Shown here: positions 1 through 6,458 of the stretch, piece after piece
How the letters are laid out: each line of letters opens with the position of its first letter
Position numbering within the stretch: position 1 is the stretch's first letter
Source of the DNA: Desulfovibrio sp.
GTDB lineage: Bacteria > Desulfobacterota > Desulfovibrionia > Desulfovibrionales > Desulfovibrionaceae
Assembly: GCA_022837365.1 (NCBI GenBank)
Contig: JALHHV010000136.1
Coordinates: forward strand, 1-10,984
Reading direction: 5' to 3'
DNA: 10,984 bases
The notes under the pieces: generated by a model
Databases searched by the model: none
The model's input: only the letters and a program-made list of their open reading frames with translations
What the model was told of the DNA's origin: nothing
Position numbers and translations under genes: made by a program

Positions 1-903
1 AACGGCGTGGCCCCGGCGCTGGACGCCGAACGCCGCGACGGCGGGTCCGCCAACGCGGGCAAGACCCGCCAGTCGGGCCTGATGCGCACCGGGGGCGGCA
101 CGCAGGAACACGCAGGCGCGGCGACCGACGCCCGCCATGCCGCCCAGACCGGGCAGGCCGCCGGATCCGTGCAGCAGAACCTGCCCACCGGCAACGATGG
201 CCGCAACGGCGGCCACACTGCCGGGCAGCAGGCGCAGGTGGCGCAGGGCAATGCCTCGGCCCAGGCGTTCGGCCTGGACAAGGCCGCGTCCTCCCAGCCG
301 GGCGACGGCAAGGGCTCGGCCTGGCAGCAGGAGCAGCACGGCCGGTCCTCCACGGGCAGCGGCGGCAGCGGCGACCCGTGGGCGGAACTGCTGCGCAGGA
401 TCGACGTCAGCCCGTCCCTGAGCGGCGCGGCCCAGAGCATGGAGCGCGGCATCCTCACCTCCATGCAGGACGGCACCCGCCAGCTGACCATGAAGCTGGA
501 CCCGGTGGAACTGGGCAACGTGACCGTGGTGCTTTCCGTGCGCAACGGAGAGGTCAAGGCCACCATCCGCCCCGACCGCACCGAGACCGCACAGGCCATC
601 AACGACCAGTTGCACGTGCTGCGCACCGCGCTGGAACAGCAGGGCCTGAAGGTGGACCGGCTGGAAGTGCAGACCCAATTGCAGGACAACTCGTTCTCGC
701 AGGCCTGGCAGGACGCGGCCCAGCACAACGCCGGGCAGGAACAGCAGGCCCGCAGCGCCGAGCGCGAGCGCTACCGCCGCCTGCGCCGCCTGCGCGAAGG
801 CGGCGACGACGCCGGCGCGCAGGCCGTGGACGCGGCCGCAGCAGCCGCTGCCGCCGGACGCCCGGCAACTCTTACCGCCTCCGGGCTCGACATCATCGCA
901 TAG
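1..903 (+). CDS. fliK: Flagellar hook-length control protein FliK, C-terminal part (5' end outside window)
   Basis: The frame is open from base 1, so the true start lies upstream; 300 codons and a TAG stop are visible. FliK is secreted by the flagellar type III system and acts as the molecular ruler that ends hook growth and switches export to filament substrates. The first roughly 120 residues are low-complexity Gly/Gln/Ala/Ser, typical of the flexible ruler part. The conserved FliK C-terminal domain follows (about bases 450-700), recognisable from RQLTMKLDPVELGNVTV, then GEVKATIRPDR and LRTALEQQGLKVDRLEV. After it comes a basic stretch (ERERYRRLRRLREGG) and an Ala-rich tail. The stop overlaps the ribosome binding site of flgD, so the two are probably co-transcribed and translationally coupled. 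The domain match and the flgD/flgE neighbours make this secure. The N-terminal half cannot be judged. Confidence 0.93.
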   Translation, partial: NGVAPALDAERRDGGSANAGKTRQSGLMRTGGGTQEHAGAATDARHAAQTGQAAGSVQQNLPTGNDGRNGGHTAGQQAQVAQGNASAQAFGLDKAASSQPGDGKGSAWQQEQHGRSSTGSGGSGDPWAELLRRIDVSPSLSGAAQSMERGILTSMQDGTRQLTMKLDPVELGNVTVVLSVRNGEVKATIRPDRTETAQAINDQLHVLRTALEQQGLKVDRLEVQTQLQDNSFSQAWQDAAQHNAGQEQQARSAERERYRRLRRLREGGDDAGAQAVDAAAAAAAAGRPATLTASGLDIIA

Positions 904-906
904 GAG
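901..906 (+). promoter_or_regulatory. Ribosome binding site of flgD overlapping the fliK stop codon
   Basis: The TAG stop of fliK supplies the first three bases of TAGGAG, a Shine-Dalgarno match 6 bases before the flgD ATG at 913. This fixes the flgD start and suggests translational coupling between the two genes. Confidence 0.7.
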
Positions 907-912
907 TCCACC

Positions 913-1695
913 ATGGCAACCAGCCCCGTACTCGGCCAGGCCGAGCAGGACTTCGGCAGCTACCTTGGCGCCAAGACCAAGAACGATTCGCTGGACAAGC
1001 AGGCGTTCCTGAATCTTCTGGTGGCCCAGCTGAGCCATCAGGACCCGCTGAACCCCATGGACGACAAGGAATTCGTCGCCCAGCTGGCGCAGTTCACCAG
1101 CCTTGAGCAGCTTACCAACATCTCCACCGGCATCACCGACCTGAACGAGAGCGCCAAGCAGCAGCAGATGTCCTCGGCCGTGGGCTACATCGGCAAGGAA
1201 GTGACCGCAGGCGGCTACCAGATCAGCAAGTCGGCCACGTCCACCAGCACGGTGTTCTTCACGGTGCAGGCGCAGGTGGCCAACGGCTACATCAACATCT
1301 ACGACGGCGAAATGAACCTGGTGCGCACCGAACTCATGGGCGCCAAGCAGGCCGGCACCTACTCGTACCAGTGGGACGGCAAGGATTATCAGGGGGCCAC
1401 CGTGCCGGACGGCATCTACGCGGTGGCCATGTACGGAGAAGGCACGGACGGCAAGGCCGTCTACATCACCACCCAGGTCACCGGTCAGGTCAACGGCGTG
1501 GTCAACGTGGACGGCGAACCCTACCTGCGCCTGGCGGACGGCCGCCACATCGCCTTCAGCAACGTGTCCGAGATCGTGGCGCCCAACACCACGGGCGGCG
1601 GCGACGACACGGGCGACGACGATTCCGGAGACGACGGCGATTCCGGAGACGATTCCGGAGACGGTTCCGGCAGCGGCACGGACAGCGAAAGCTAG
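913..1695 (+). CDS. flgD: Flagellar hook capping protein FlgD
   Basis: 260 aa. FlgD sits on the tip of the growing hook as a scaffold for FlgE assembly and is replaced when the hook is complete. The family signature is clear at residues 32-66: [20 protein letters not shown] followed by [14 protein letters not shown]. Residues about 90-220 form the Tudor/Ig-like part, with the usual [20 protein letters not shown] hairpin. The last 36 residues (225-260) are an unusual Asp/Gly/Ser tail built from a repeated DSGD motif, discussed separately. The start at 913 is set by the TAGGAG site. The gene lies 9 bases after fliK and 66 bases before flgE, in the order expected of a hook operon. Identification is secure. 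The role of the acidic tail is unknown. Confidence 0.95.
   Translation: MATSPVLGQAEQDFGSYLGAKTKNDSLDKQAFLNLLVAQLSHQDPLNPMDDKEFVAQLAQFTSLEQLTNISTGITDLNESAKQQQMSSAVGYIGKEVTAGGYQISKSATSTSTVFFTVQAQVANGYINIYDGEMNLVRTELMGAKQAGTYSYQWDGKDYQGATVPDGIYAVAMYGEGTDGKAVYITTQVTGQVNGVVNVDGEPYLRLADGRHIAFSNVSEIVAPNTTGGGDDTGDDDSGDDGDSGDDSGDGSGSGTDSES
1621..1674 (+). repeat. 12-bp repeats encoding the acidic DSGD tail of FlgD
   Basis: The unit GATTCCGGAGAC occurs exactly at 1621-1632, 1639-1650 and 1651-1662, with a 6-base GACGGC spacer after the first copy and a degenerate fourth copy (GGTTCCGGCAGC) at 1663-1674. The unit is in frame, so copy number can change without breaking the reading frame. It encodes Asp-Ser-Gly-Asp. 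Confidence 0.85.
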
Positions 1696-1761
1696 CGCCC
1701 CGCGGAACTACAGCAAGCACACAACACCCCCTGCGGGTGCCACGGACACAGGAGGTCGATC

Positions 1762-3377
1762 ATGAGTGTCACGGCAAGTATGTGGACCGGCGTTTCGGGA
1801 CTGCTGGCCCACGGCGAGAAGATGAACGTTCTCGGCAACAACATCGCCAACGTCAACACCGTGGGCTTCAAGGGCTCGCGCATGGACTTCCAGGACTTCA
1901 TCAACCAGGACGTCTACAGCGCGGCCGGGGTTCCATCGGCGCCATTTTCGGCGATTTCAGCCAGGGCGCCTTTGAAACCACCAACGAGGCCACGGACCTT
2001 GCCATCGGCGGCAAGGGCTTCTTCCAGGTGCGGCCCAAGGGGCAGGAGACCGCGTACTACACCCGCGCGGGCAACTTCCGCTTCGACAACGACGGCTACC
2101 TGGTGGACCCGCACGGCTACGTGCTGCAGGGATGGGAAATCGAAAAGGCCCGGCCCTCGCTGTCCACCTCTACCGCGCAGGTGACCTCCACCATCTCGCA
2201 GATCAAGGGGGCGGGCTCGCCCAAGGACATCAAGCTCGACGGCTTCACGGCCGAGCCGCAGCACACCTCCACCATCACCTCTGCGCACAACCTCGACGCG
2301 CGCGACGGCGGCGACAAGTCGGTCAACGCCACCAACCCGTTCTTCTCGGTGTTCAACAACTGGGACGGCTCGGCCTCCACGCCGCTGGCCGACAGCCGCT
2401 TCGCCTACCAGACCACCATCAAGGTCTACGACGAGGGCGGCACCGCGCACGAGCTGACCATCTACTTCGACCAGGTGTCCACCGACACAGTGGACAACGC
2501 CGCCAGCGGCAAGCGCTACTGGGAATACATGGTCACCATGAACCCGTCGGACGACCTGCGCTCCGTCAACGGCCTGAACTTCGCAGGCACCTCGGCGGCG
2601 GGCATCCTGATGACCGGCACGCTGACCTTCGACACCTCCGGCCAGCTCACGGACATGACCGCCTTCACCATCGCCAGCAACGCCGCCGGCGACCTGAAGG
2701 ACATGAACAACTGGGTGCCCACCACCTTCTCCAACAACGGCTACCCGCTGTTCGTGGCCAACTTCTCGGGCGTCGCCAACGCCAGCTACACCTCGCCCAC
2801 GGTGCCCACGGAAGCCGAGCCGTACCTGATGGAACTGAACTTCGGCCTGCGCAACCTCAGCAACACCTGGTCCAGCGCGCCGGCCAGCGCCGCCGCCATC
2901 GGCAGCAACGCCAGCAACCTTGGCGGGCTGGGCCCGCAGGGCGAACGGCAGTCCACGTCCATGACCAGCTACGGCGGCTCGTCGTCCATGATCTTCCAGA
3001 AGCAGGACGGCTACACCTTCGGCTTCCTGCAGAACATCACCGTGGACCAGGACGGCATCGTGCACGGCCGGTACTCCAACGGGGTCATCCTGGACCTGTA
3101 CCAGATCACCCTGTACGACTTCACCAGCCCCACCAACCTGCGGCGCGAAGGGGGCAACCTGTTCTCCGAAACGCGCGCCTCGGGCGATGCGCTGGCGGGT
3201 CCGGCCAACGCCAACGGGTACGGGTCCATCAACTCCAACTCGCTGGAACAGTCCAACGTGGACCTTGCCCGCGAGTTCGTGCAGATGATCACCACCCAGC
3301 GCGGCTTCCAGTCCAACAGCAAGGTCATCACCACAACGGACACCATGCTTGAAACCGTCGTGAACATGAAGCGTTAG
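1762..3377 (+). pseudogene. flgE: Flagellar hook protein FlgE, interrupted by a frameshift near base 1930
   Basis: FlgE polymerises into the hook, the universal joint between rod and filament. The ATG at 1762 follows AGGAGGT at a good distance. The first 56 codons carry the flagellar rod-family N-terminus (NNIANVNTVGFKGSRMDF). At about 1927-1932 the frame changes: the ATG frame runs into unrelated codons and stops at 2184 (140 aa), while the FlgE sequence resumes in the frame one base earlier at SIGAIFGDFSQGAFETTNEA. It then continues without a break to a classic FlgE C-terminus (LEQSNVDLAREFVQMITTQR, then GFQSNSKVITTTD and VNMKR). Joined, the product is about 538 aa. Homologues that I remember have about seven more residues here (a GQVGRGV-like stretch), so about 22 bases seem to be missing. 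This could be a real mutation, abolishing hook and motility, or a sequence error; I cannot tell which. The family identity is certain. Confidence 0.9.
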
Positions 3378-3397
3378 CGGCGGATCATGATCGACCG

Positions 3398-3425
3398 GCG
3401 GACGCGGGCCCGAACCCGCGTCCGC
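3398..3425 (+). terminator. GC-rich hairpin 20 bases after flgE
   Basis: A perfect 11-bp stem (3398-3408 with 3415-3425, core CGGACGCGGG) with a 6-base loop lies directly after the flgE stop. There is no T-run after it, so it may be an mRNA 3'-end stabiliser or Rho-assisted terminator rather than a full intrinsic terminator. Confidence 0.4.
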
Positions 3426-3463
3426 GCCGTGTCGGCGGGAGCGCCCCAGGCGTCCCCCCGTGC

Positions 3464-3505
3464 AACATCCCGGACTGCCCCCGAGGGGCGCAGGCCGGGA
3501 TGTTT
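3464..3505. terminator. Long hairpin between convergent flgE and flaG, possible bidirectional terminator
   Basis: AACATCCCGG (3464-3473) pairs perfectly with CCGGGATGTT (3495-3504). Inside it, after one A/G mismatch, CTGC pairs with GCAG and CCCC with GGGG, giving an almost continuous 18-bp stem with a 2-base loop. Only three Ts follow on the plus strand. Its place between two converging genes fits transcription ending from both sides. Confidence 0.5.
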
Positions 3506-3581
3506 CGCGTCGGCGCGGCGGGCGATGCGCGGGCCGGGGAACATCCGGCGGGAGGCGTGGGAAGAAGCGGAGATGGGCGGG

Positions 3582-3627
3582 AAAAGGGCGGGTTGGCGCG
3601 GCGCTGGGAAAAACCCGCCGCCGCGCC
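3582..3627 (-). terminator. Hairpin directly downstream of flaG
   Basis: On the minus strand a 9-bp perfect stem GGCGCGGCG / CGCCGCGCC (3619-3627 with 3595-3603) starts right after the flaG stop codon and has a 15-base loop containing TTTTT. A TTTT run lies about 9 bases further on (3585-3582). The spacing is poor for a standard intrinsic terminator, so this is tentative. Confidence 0.35.
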
Positions 3628-4023
3628 CTAGTATTGCCGGTTCAGCAGCCCGCCGATGGTCATGCCGCCGTCCTTGCCGACGCGCAGCACCCCTTCGGGC
3701 GGGATGCGCATGAGCACCTTGTTGCTGTTCTTTTCGGAAACCTCGACCTGCACCACGCCCTGGTCGCTCACGATCTCGAACTTCAGCGCTGCGCCCTTGG
3801 CTTCAAGGGTGCGCGAAAGGTCGTTCAGCGAGCGTTCAAGCTGCTGCATGTCCACGTTTTCCGCTTCCGCGGATCGTTCGTCCCCGGTCGGCTGCCGTTC
3901 CGCAAGAGATGGAGAAGTAGCGGATGAGGATGCGGCGGCCAGGCCGCGTGCCGGGGGGCGATTCATATCCGATCCCGCGGAAGAACCTGCCGTTACCGCC
4001 TGGATGTCGTCCAGCAGCATCAT
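3628..4023 (-). CDS. flaG: FlaG family flagellar protein
   Basis: 131 aa. FlaG proteins influence filament length or assembly; their biochemical role is poorly defined. Residues about 60-128 form the FlaG domain: a helix (QLERSLNDLSRTLEAKGAAL), then beta strands with KFEIVSDQGVVQVEV and KVLMRIPPEGVLRVG, ending in GGLLNRQY. Residues 1-55 are low-complexity Ala/Ser and probably disordered. Two consecutive ATGs occur at 4023 and 4020. GAGGAGG at 4034-4028 is 4 bases from the first and 7 from the second, so the second may be the one used. The frame stays open further upstream, but that part has no flagellar similarity and overlaps the promoter. The gene faces flgE and is divergent from flagellin. 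A sigma-28-type promoter lies about 50 bases upstream. Confidence 0.88.
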   Translation of the reverse strand: MMLLDDIQAVTAGSSAGSDMNRPPARGLAAASSSATSPSLAERQPTGDERSAEAENVDMQQLERSLNDLSRTLEAKGAALKFEIVSDQGVVQVEVSEKNSNKVLMRIPPEGVLRVGKDGGMTIGGLLNRQY

Positions 4024-4075
4024 GGTTCCTCCTCGAGGCGACATTGTCTCCCCCGGAAACATCGTCTCACACCCT

Positions 4076-4102
4076 ATATCGGCAGATTTCTCCGTCGGAT
4101 TA
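4076..4102 (-). promoter_or_regulatory. Sigma-28 (FliA)-type promoter of flaG
   Basis: Read on the minus strand: TAAT (4102-4099), exactly 15 bases, then GCCGATAT (4083-4076). The FliA consensus is TAAA-N15-GCCGATAA, so both boxes differ at a single position (TAAT for TAAA, final T for A) and the spacing is perfect. The expected transcript start is near 4069, giving a leader of about 45 bases before the flaG ATG. Its position in front of a late flagellar gene supports the call. Confidence 0.75.
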
Positions 4103-4150
4103 GGGCGCGGTTCCAGGCAGGCGGGCAGGGTGCAAAAAATTCCTCCGCGC

Positions 4151-4180
4151 CGCCCCTGGCCCCCCCTGGCCCCCCCTGTC
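4151..4180 (+). repeat. Three tandem C-rich decamers inside an inverted repeat
   Basis: CGCCCCTGGC, CCCCCCTGGC and CCCCCCTGTC stand head to tail with a period of exactly 10 bases. They are flanked by CGCGCCGC at 4146-4153 and its inverted copy GCGGCGCG at 4186-4193. The latter is part of a 12-bp palindrome at 4186-4197. The array lies between the flaG and flagellin promoters. Confidence 0.75.
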
Positions 4181-4293
4181 GCCACGCGGCGCGCCGCAAT
4201 CCCTGGGAAAATTTTGGCATGGGCGCGTCGGCAACCGGGCACGGGGTGTCTAGAGTTTTGCTAACGCTTTACCTTTCTTTGCAAAAAATGTGT

Positions 4294-4309
4294 TGGCACC
4301 AACATTGCT
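4294..4309 (+). promoter_or_regulatory. Sigma-54 (RpoN) promoter of the flagellin gene
   Basis: TGGCACC-AACA-TTGCT matches the -24/-12 consensus TGGCACG-N4-TTGCW at all but one position. The invariant GG (4295-4296) and GC (4307-4308) are separated by exactly 10 bases. Transcription should start near 4320, leaving a leader of about 26 bases that includes the ribosome site. A sigma-54 promoter needs an enhancer-binding activator, probably a flagellar regulator of the FlrC/FleQ kind encoded elsewhere. Confidence 0.88.
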
Positions 4310-4318
4310 TAATGTTGG
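4299..4318. repeat. Perfect palindrome over the -12 box and start site of the flagellin promoter
   Basis: CCAACATT (4299-4306), a GCTT spacer, then AATGTTGG (4311-4318) form an exact 8-bp inverted repeat. It covers the -12 element and reaches the expected transcript start, so it could be an operator. It would lie mostly upstream of the transcript, so an RNA hairpin is less likely. Confidence 0.7.
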
Positions 4319-4330
4319 CCAGACAACCCG

Positions 4331-4337
4331 AAGGAGG
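4331..4337 (+). promoter_or_regulatory. Strong ribosome binding site of the flagellin gene
   Basis: AAGGAGG lies 8 bases before the ATG at 4346, an almost ideal Shine-Dalgarno sequence as expected for a very highly expressed protein. The GGA inside it is also the core of CsrA-type sites, but no second site or hairpin supports that reading. Confidence 0.8.
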
Positions 4338-4345
4338 TTCACCAC

Positions 4346-5242
4346 ATGTCTTTGGTCATCAATCACAACATGATGGCGCTGAACGCCTCTCGCAACCTGA
4401 ACGAGAGCTACGGTCGCCTGGCAACGTCCACCCGCCGCCTGTCCTCGGGTCTGCGCGTGGGCACCGCGGCCGACGACGCCGCGGGCCTCGCCATTCGAGA
4501 ACTGATGCGGGCCGATATTTCCACCATGCGTCAAGGCATCCGCAACGCCAACGACGCCATCTCGATGATCCAGACCGCCGACGGCGCGTTGCAGATCATC
4601 GACGAAAAGCTCATCCGCATGAAGGAACTGGCCGAACAGGCGGCCACGGGCACCTACAACTCCGACCAGCGCCTGATGATCGAATCCGAATATCAGGCCA
4701 TGGCCTCGGAAATCACCCGTATCGCCAACGCCACGGACTTCAACGGCATCCACCTGCTGGACGGCTCCCTTTCGGGCACCCACAACGGGTCGGGGCTGCG
4801 GCAGACCGGCGAGCTGAAGATCCACTTCGGCACCGGCAACGACTCCAACGAGGACTACTACTACATCAAGATCGGCGGGGCCACGGCGTCGCAGCTCGGC
4901 ATCGGCAACGCGTCGGGCACGGGCGTCCACGCGGCGGGCTACACCATCTCGACCCAGTCCGCCGCCCAGCAGGCGCTGACCGCCCTTGACCAGGCGATCA
5001 TCTCCAAGGACAAGATCCGCGCGGCGCTCGGCGCCCTGCAGAACCGCCTGGAGAACACCATCAGCAACCTGACCATCCAGGCGGAAAACCTGCAATCCTC
5101 CGAGTCGCGCATTTCCGACGTGGACGTGGCCGAGGAAATGACCGAGTTCGTGCGCAACCAGATCCTCACCCAGTCCGCCGTGGCCATGCTTTCGCAGGCC
5201 AACTCGCTGCCGCAGATGGCCATGCAGCTCATCAGCGGCTAG
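4346..5242 (+). CDS. fliC: Flagellin (filament subunit)
   Basis: 298 aa. Flagellin is exported through the flagellar type III apparatus and polymerises into the filament. The N-terminal D0/D1 domain (residues 1-140) is typical: INHNMMALNASRNL, RLSSGLRVGTAADDAAGLAI, and the RMKELAEQAATGTYNSDQR helix with NDAISMIQTADGAL before it. The central variable region (about 141-200) is very short, with a YYYIKIGG patch, so the filament surface has little D2/D3. The C-terminal D1/D0 domain (205-298) contains NRLENTISNLTIQAENLQSS, ESRISDVDVAEEMTEFV and the usual end SQANSLPQMAMQLISG. The start is fixed by AAGGAGG and the sigma-54 promoter. A hairpin terminator follows. The gene is intact and probably monocistronic. 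Other flagellin paralogues may exist elsewhere in the genome. Confidence 0.97.
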   Translation: MSLVINHNMMALNASRNLNESYGRLATSTRRLSSGLRVGTAADDAAGLAIRELMRADISTMRQGIRNANDAISMIQTADGALQIIDEKLIRMKELAEQAATGTYNSDQRLMIESEYQAMASEITRIANATDFNGIHLLDGSLSGTHNGSGLRQTGELKIHFGTGNDSNEDYYYIKIGGATASQLGIGNASGTGVHAAGYTISTQSAAQQALTALDQAIISKDKIRAALGALQNRLENTISNLTIQAENLQSSESRISDVDVAEEMTEFVRNQILTQSAVAMLSQANSLPQMAMQLISG

Positions 5243-5294
5243 CGGACAGCGCCCACGGCGTAACGCCGCGCATCAGTTGGCGAAGGTTGACCAA

Positions 5295-5337
5295 AGACAA
5301 CAGGACCGGGGAGGAACGGCCTCCCCGGTCATTGTCT
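5295..5337. terminator. Bidirectional terminator between flagellin and rnc
   Basis: An 11-bp perfect stem GACCGGGGAGG / CCTCCCCGGTC (5304-5314 with 5320-5330) with a 5-base loop is extended outward, after a small internal loop, by AGACAA / TTGTCT (5295-5300 with 5332-5337). It lies between two convergent genes. On the minus strand it is followed by the T-rich TTGTCTTTGG, on the plus strand by ATTGTCT. Confidence 0.8.
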
Positions 5338-5342
5338 CCATC

Positions 5343-6035
5343 TCAGCCCTGGCTGCGTGATTCCAGGGCCTTCAGCGCAAGACCGGCCGCCATCTGCTCG
5401 GCCCTTTTGACGCTGGGGCCGACGGCCGTGAACACGGTGTCGTCGGGCAGGGTCAGCCGCACCTCGAAGCGCTTCTCGTGCTCGGGGCCGCTGCTGCCCA
5501 TCAGGGCATACACCGGCCGCTCGCGGAACACCTTCTGGGTCATTTCCTGCAACCGGCTCTTGTAGTCCTTGCTGCGCTTGCCGTCGGTGTCGCAGGGCCA
5601 GCGGGCCGCCAGCACATGGCGCACCACGGCCCGCGCCCGCTCGTACCCCCCGTCCAGAAACACCGCGCCCAGCATGGCCTCCAGCGCGTCCGACAGCAGG
5701 GAGCTGCGCTCGCGCCCTCCCTGGCTTTCCTCGCCCCTGCCCAGCCGCAGGTACTGTTCCAGCTTCAGGTCGCGCGCAAGCTCGGCCAGCGCCGGTTTGC
5801 TGACGAGCCGCGCCCGCATGCGGGTCAGGTCGCCCTCGCGGGCGCCGGGAAAGCGGGTGAACAGCTCTTCCGACACGCACAGTTCAAGCACGGCATCACC
5901 CAGGAATTCCAGGCGTTCGTTGTGCTCCACGTGTTCCTGCTGCTCGTTGGCCCATGAGCTGTGGGTCATGGCCGTGGCCAGCAGCCCGGTGTCGTTGAAG
6001 GCGTAGTGGATGTCGCTTTGCAAATTCTCGAACAT
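5343..6035 (-). CDS. rnc: Ribonuclease III
   Basis: 230 aa, normal length for bacterial RNase III. The enzyme cleaves double-stranded RNA as a dimer in rRNA maturation and mRNA turnover. Residues 39-47 are the signature NERLEFLGD with the metal-binding residues E43 and D47. D116 and E119 in [20 protein letters not shown] complete the acidic set corresponding to E. coli E41, D45, D114 and E117. The double-stranded-RNA-binding domain spans about residues 157-225 ([11 protein letters not shown], then [13 protein letters not shown] and [17 protein letters not shown]). The ATG at 6035 gives the expected N-terminus. The best Shine-Dalgarno match, AAGGAG at 6054-6049, is 13 bases away, somewhat far. 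The gene converges on flagellin and diverges from the BioD-like gene, so it has its own promoter, which I could not locate. Confidence 0.97.
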   Translation of the reverse strand: MFENLQSDIHYAFNDTGLLATAMTHSSWANEQQEHVEHNERLEFLGDAVLELCVSEELFTRFPGAREGDLTRMRARLVSKPALAELARDLKLEQYLRLGRGEESQGGRERSSLLSDALEAMLGAVFLDGGYERARAVVRHVLAARWPCDTDGKRSKDYKSRLQEMTQKVFRERPVYALMGSSGPEHEKRFEVRLTLPDDTVFTAVGPSVKRAEQMAAGLALKALESRSQG

Positions 6036-6090
6036 GTGTCGGTGGTCGCTCCTTCAGGGTGCCGCCCGGCAGCTTTTGCCGCCCGGTGGC

Positions 6091-6120
6091 CCGGTCATGC
6101 CCGGTCATGGCCGATCATGG
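6091..6120. repeat. Three tandem decamers upstream of rnc
   Basis: CCGGTCATGC, CCGGTCATGG and CCGATCATGG stand head to tail with a 10-base period, 56-85 bases upstream of the rnc start codon. The single-turn period would place each copy on the same face of the helix. Confidence 0.75.
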
Positions 6121-6293
6121 CGGGGAACGATACCGGCACCGCCCCCGTTGCGCAAGGCCGTCCGCGCTCGTCAAAATTCCGGCATGGGCGCTCCGTCCTC
6201 CCTCCGCCACCCTGCCCTCATCCCTCCCCCGCATGGCCGCCGGACATTTCCCCGCCACGCGCACCGGCATTGAGCGGGCGAACAGCCACAAGA

Positions 6294-6327
6294 TTGCAGT
6301 TGTCCCTTGATTTTCGGCTGTTATTCG
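6294..6327 (+). promoter_or_regulatory. Weak promoter-like segment before the BioD-like gene
   Basis: This is the most AT-rich patch in the gap. Candidate box pairs are TTGCAG with TGTTAT (19-base spacing) or TTGTCC with TATTCG (16-base spacing). Neither is a good sigma-70 match, so only the approximate location is suggested. Confidence 0.25.
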
Positions 6328-6357
6328 GGGCAGAATCGGCCAAGCACACGGCATGCC

Positions 6358-6393
6358 GCACCGGCCACCGCATCGCGGAAAACGGCCGGATGC
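6358..6393 (+). other. Leader hairpin upstream of the BioD-like gene
   Basis: GCACCGGCC (6358-6366) pairs with GGCCGGATGC (6384-6393), 9 pairs with one bulged A, and CCGC / GCGG pair inside. The hairpin lies 66 bases before the start codon, so it would be in the mRNA leader if transcription begins near 6330. No riboswitch class is recognised. Confidence 0.45.
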
Positions 6394-6458
6394 ACCGCGC
6401 CCCCGGCCAGGCAGGCCGGAGGCGGGCATGCGCGCGCACTCAGCAACAGGAGGCAGCT

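Larger units (their letters stand above)
4024..4345. other. Divergent flaG/flagellin regulatory region (no gene)
   Basis: This 322-base gap holds the flaG ribosome site and sigma-28-type promoter at its left end and the flagellin sigma-54 promoter, palindrome and ribosome site at its right end. Between them lie three tandem C-rich decamers bracketed by inverted repeats and an AT-rich patch (about 4261-4292) that stands out in the GC-rich sequence. No convincing coding frame is present. The roughly 190 bases between the two promoters are where a sigma-54 activator would be expected to bind. Confidence 0.8.
6036..6458. other. Non-coding divergent region between rnc and the BioD-like gene
   Basis: This 423-base stretch has no convincing gene. 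It holds, left to right: the rnc ribosome site; three tandem decamers (6091-6120); a copy of a 19-base motif shared with the flagellin upstream region (6173-6191); a pyrimidine-rich stretch (about 6195-6231); a locally AT-rich promoter-like segment (about 6290-6327); a stable hairpin (6358-6393); and the strong ribosome site of the downstream gene. The frame of the BioD-like gene stays open through it, but the strong ribosome site at 6459 and the lack of coding character argue against an extended start. Confidence 0.7.

Noticed and set aside
1918..1940. Programmed -1 ribosomal frameshift in flgE
   Set aside because: No X-XXY-YYZ slippery heptamer exists in the starting frame at the junction, and the missing conserved residues point to a deletion. 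Hook genes are not known to use recoding.
1914..3065. A 383-codon open frame on the minus strand inside flgE
   Set aside because: It is the antisense shadow of flgE, with Val/Gly/Arg/His-rich composition and no recognisable domain.
4208..4226. An additional sigma-54 promoter at TTGGCATGGGCGC
   Set aside because: The -24-like part is present, but the bases 10 further on are not GC in a TTGC context.
4024..4242. Longer FlaG starting at 4242
   Set aside because: The added 73 residues are Arg/Gly-rich without flagellar similarity and would cover the sigma-28 promoter and ribosome site of flaG.
4262..4288. Sigma-28-like promoter before flagellin (TAAC, 15 bases, GCAAAAAA)
   Set aside because: The spacing is right but the -10 box matches GCCGATAA at only five of eight positions in an A-run. 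The nearby sigma-54 match is much better.
6091..6120. CRISPR-like or phage attachment repeats
   Set aside because: The units are only 10 bases with no spacers, and no cas, integrase or phage gene is present.
6305..6335. Sigma-28 promoter for rnc on the minus strand (GCCGAAAA)
   Set aside because: The -10-like box is close to consensus, but no TAAA-like box lies 15 bases upstream.
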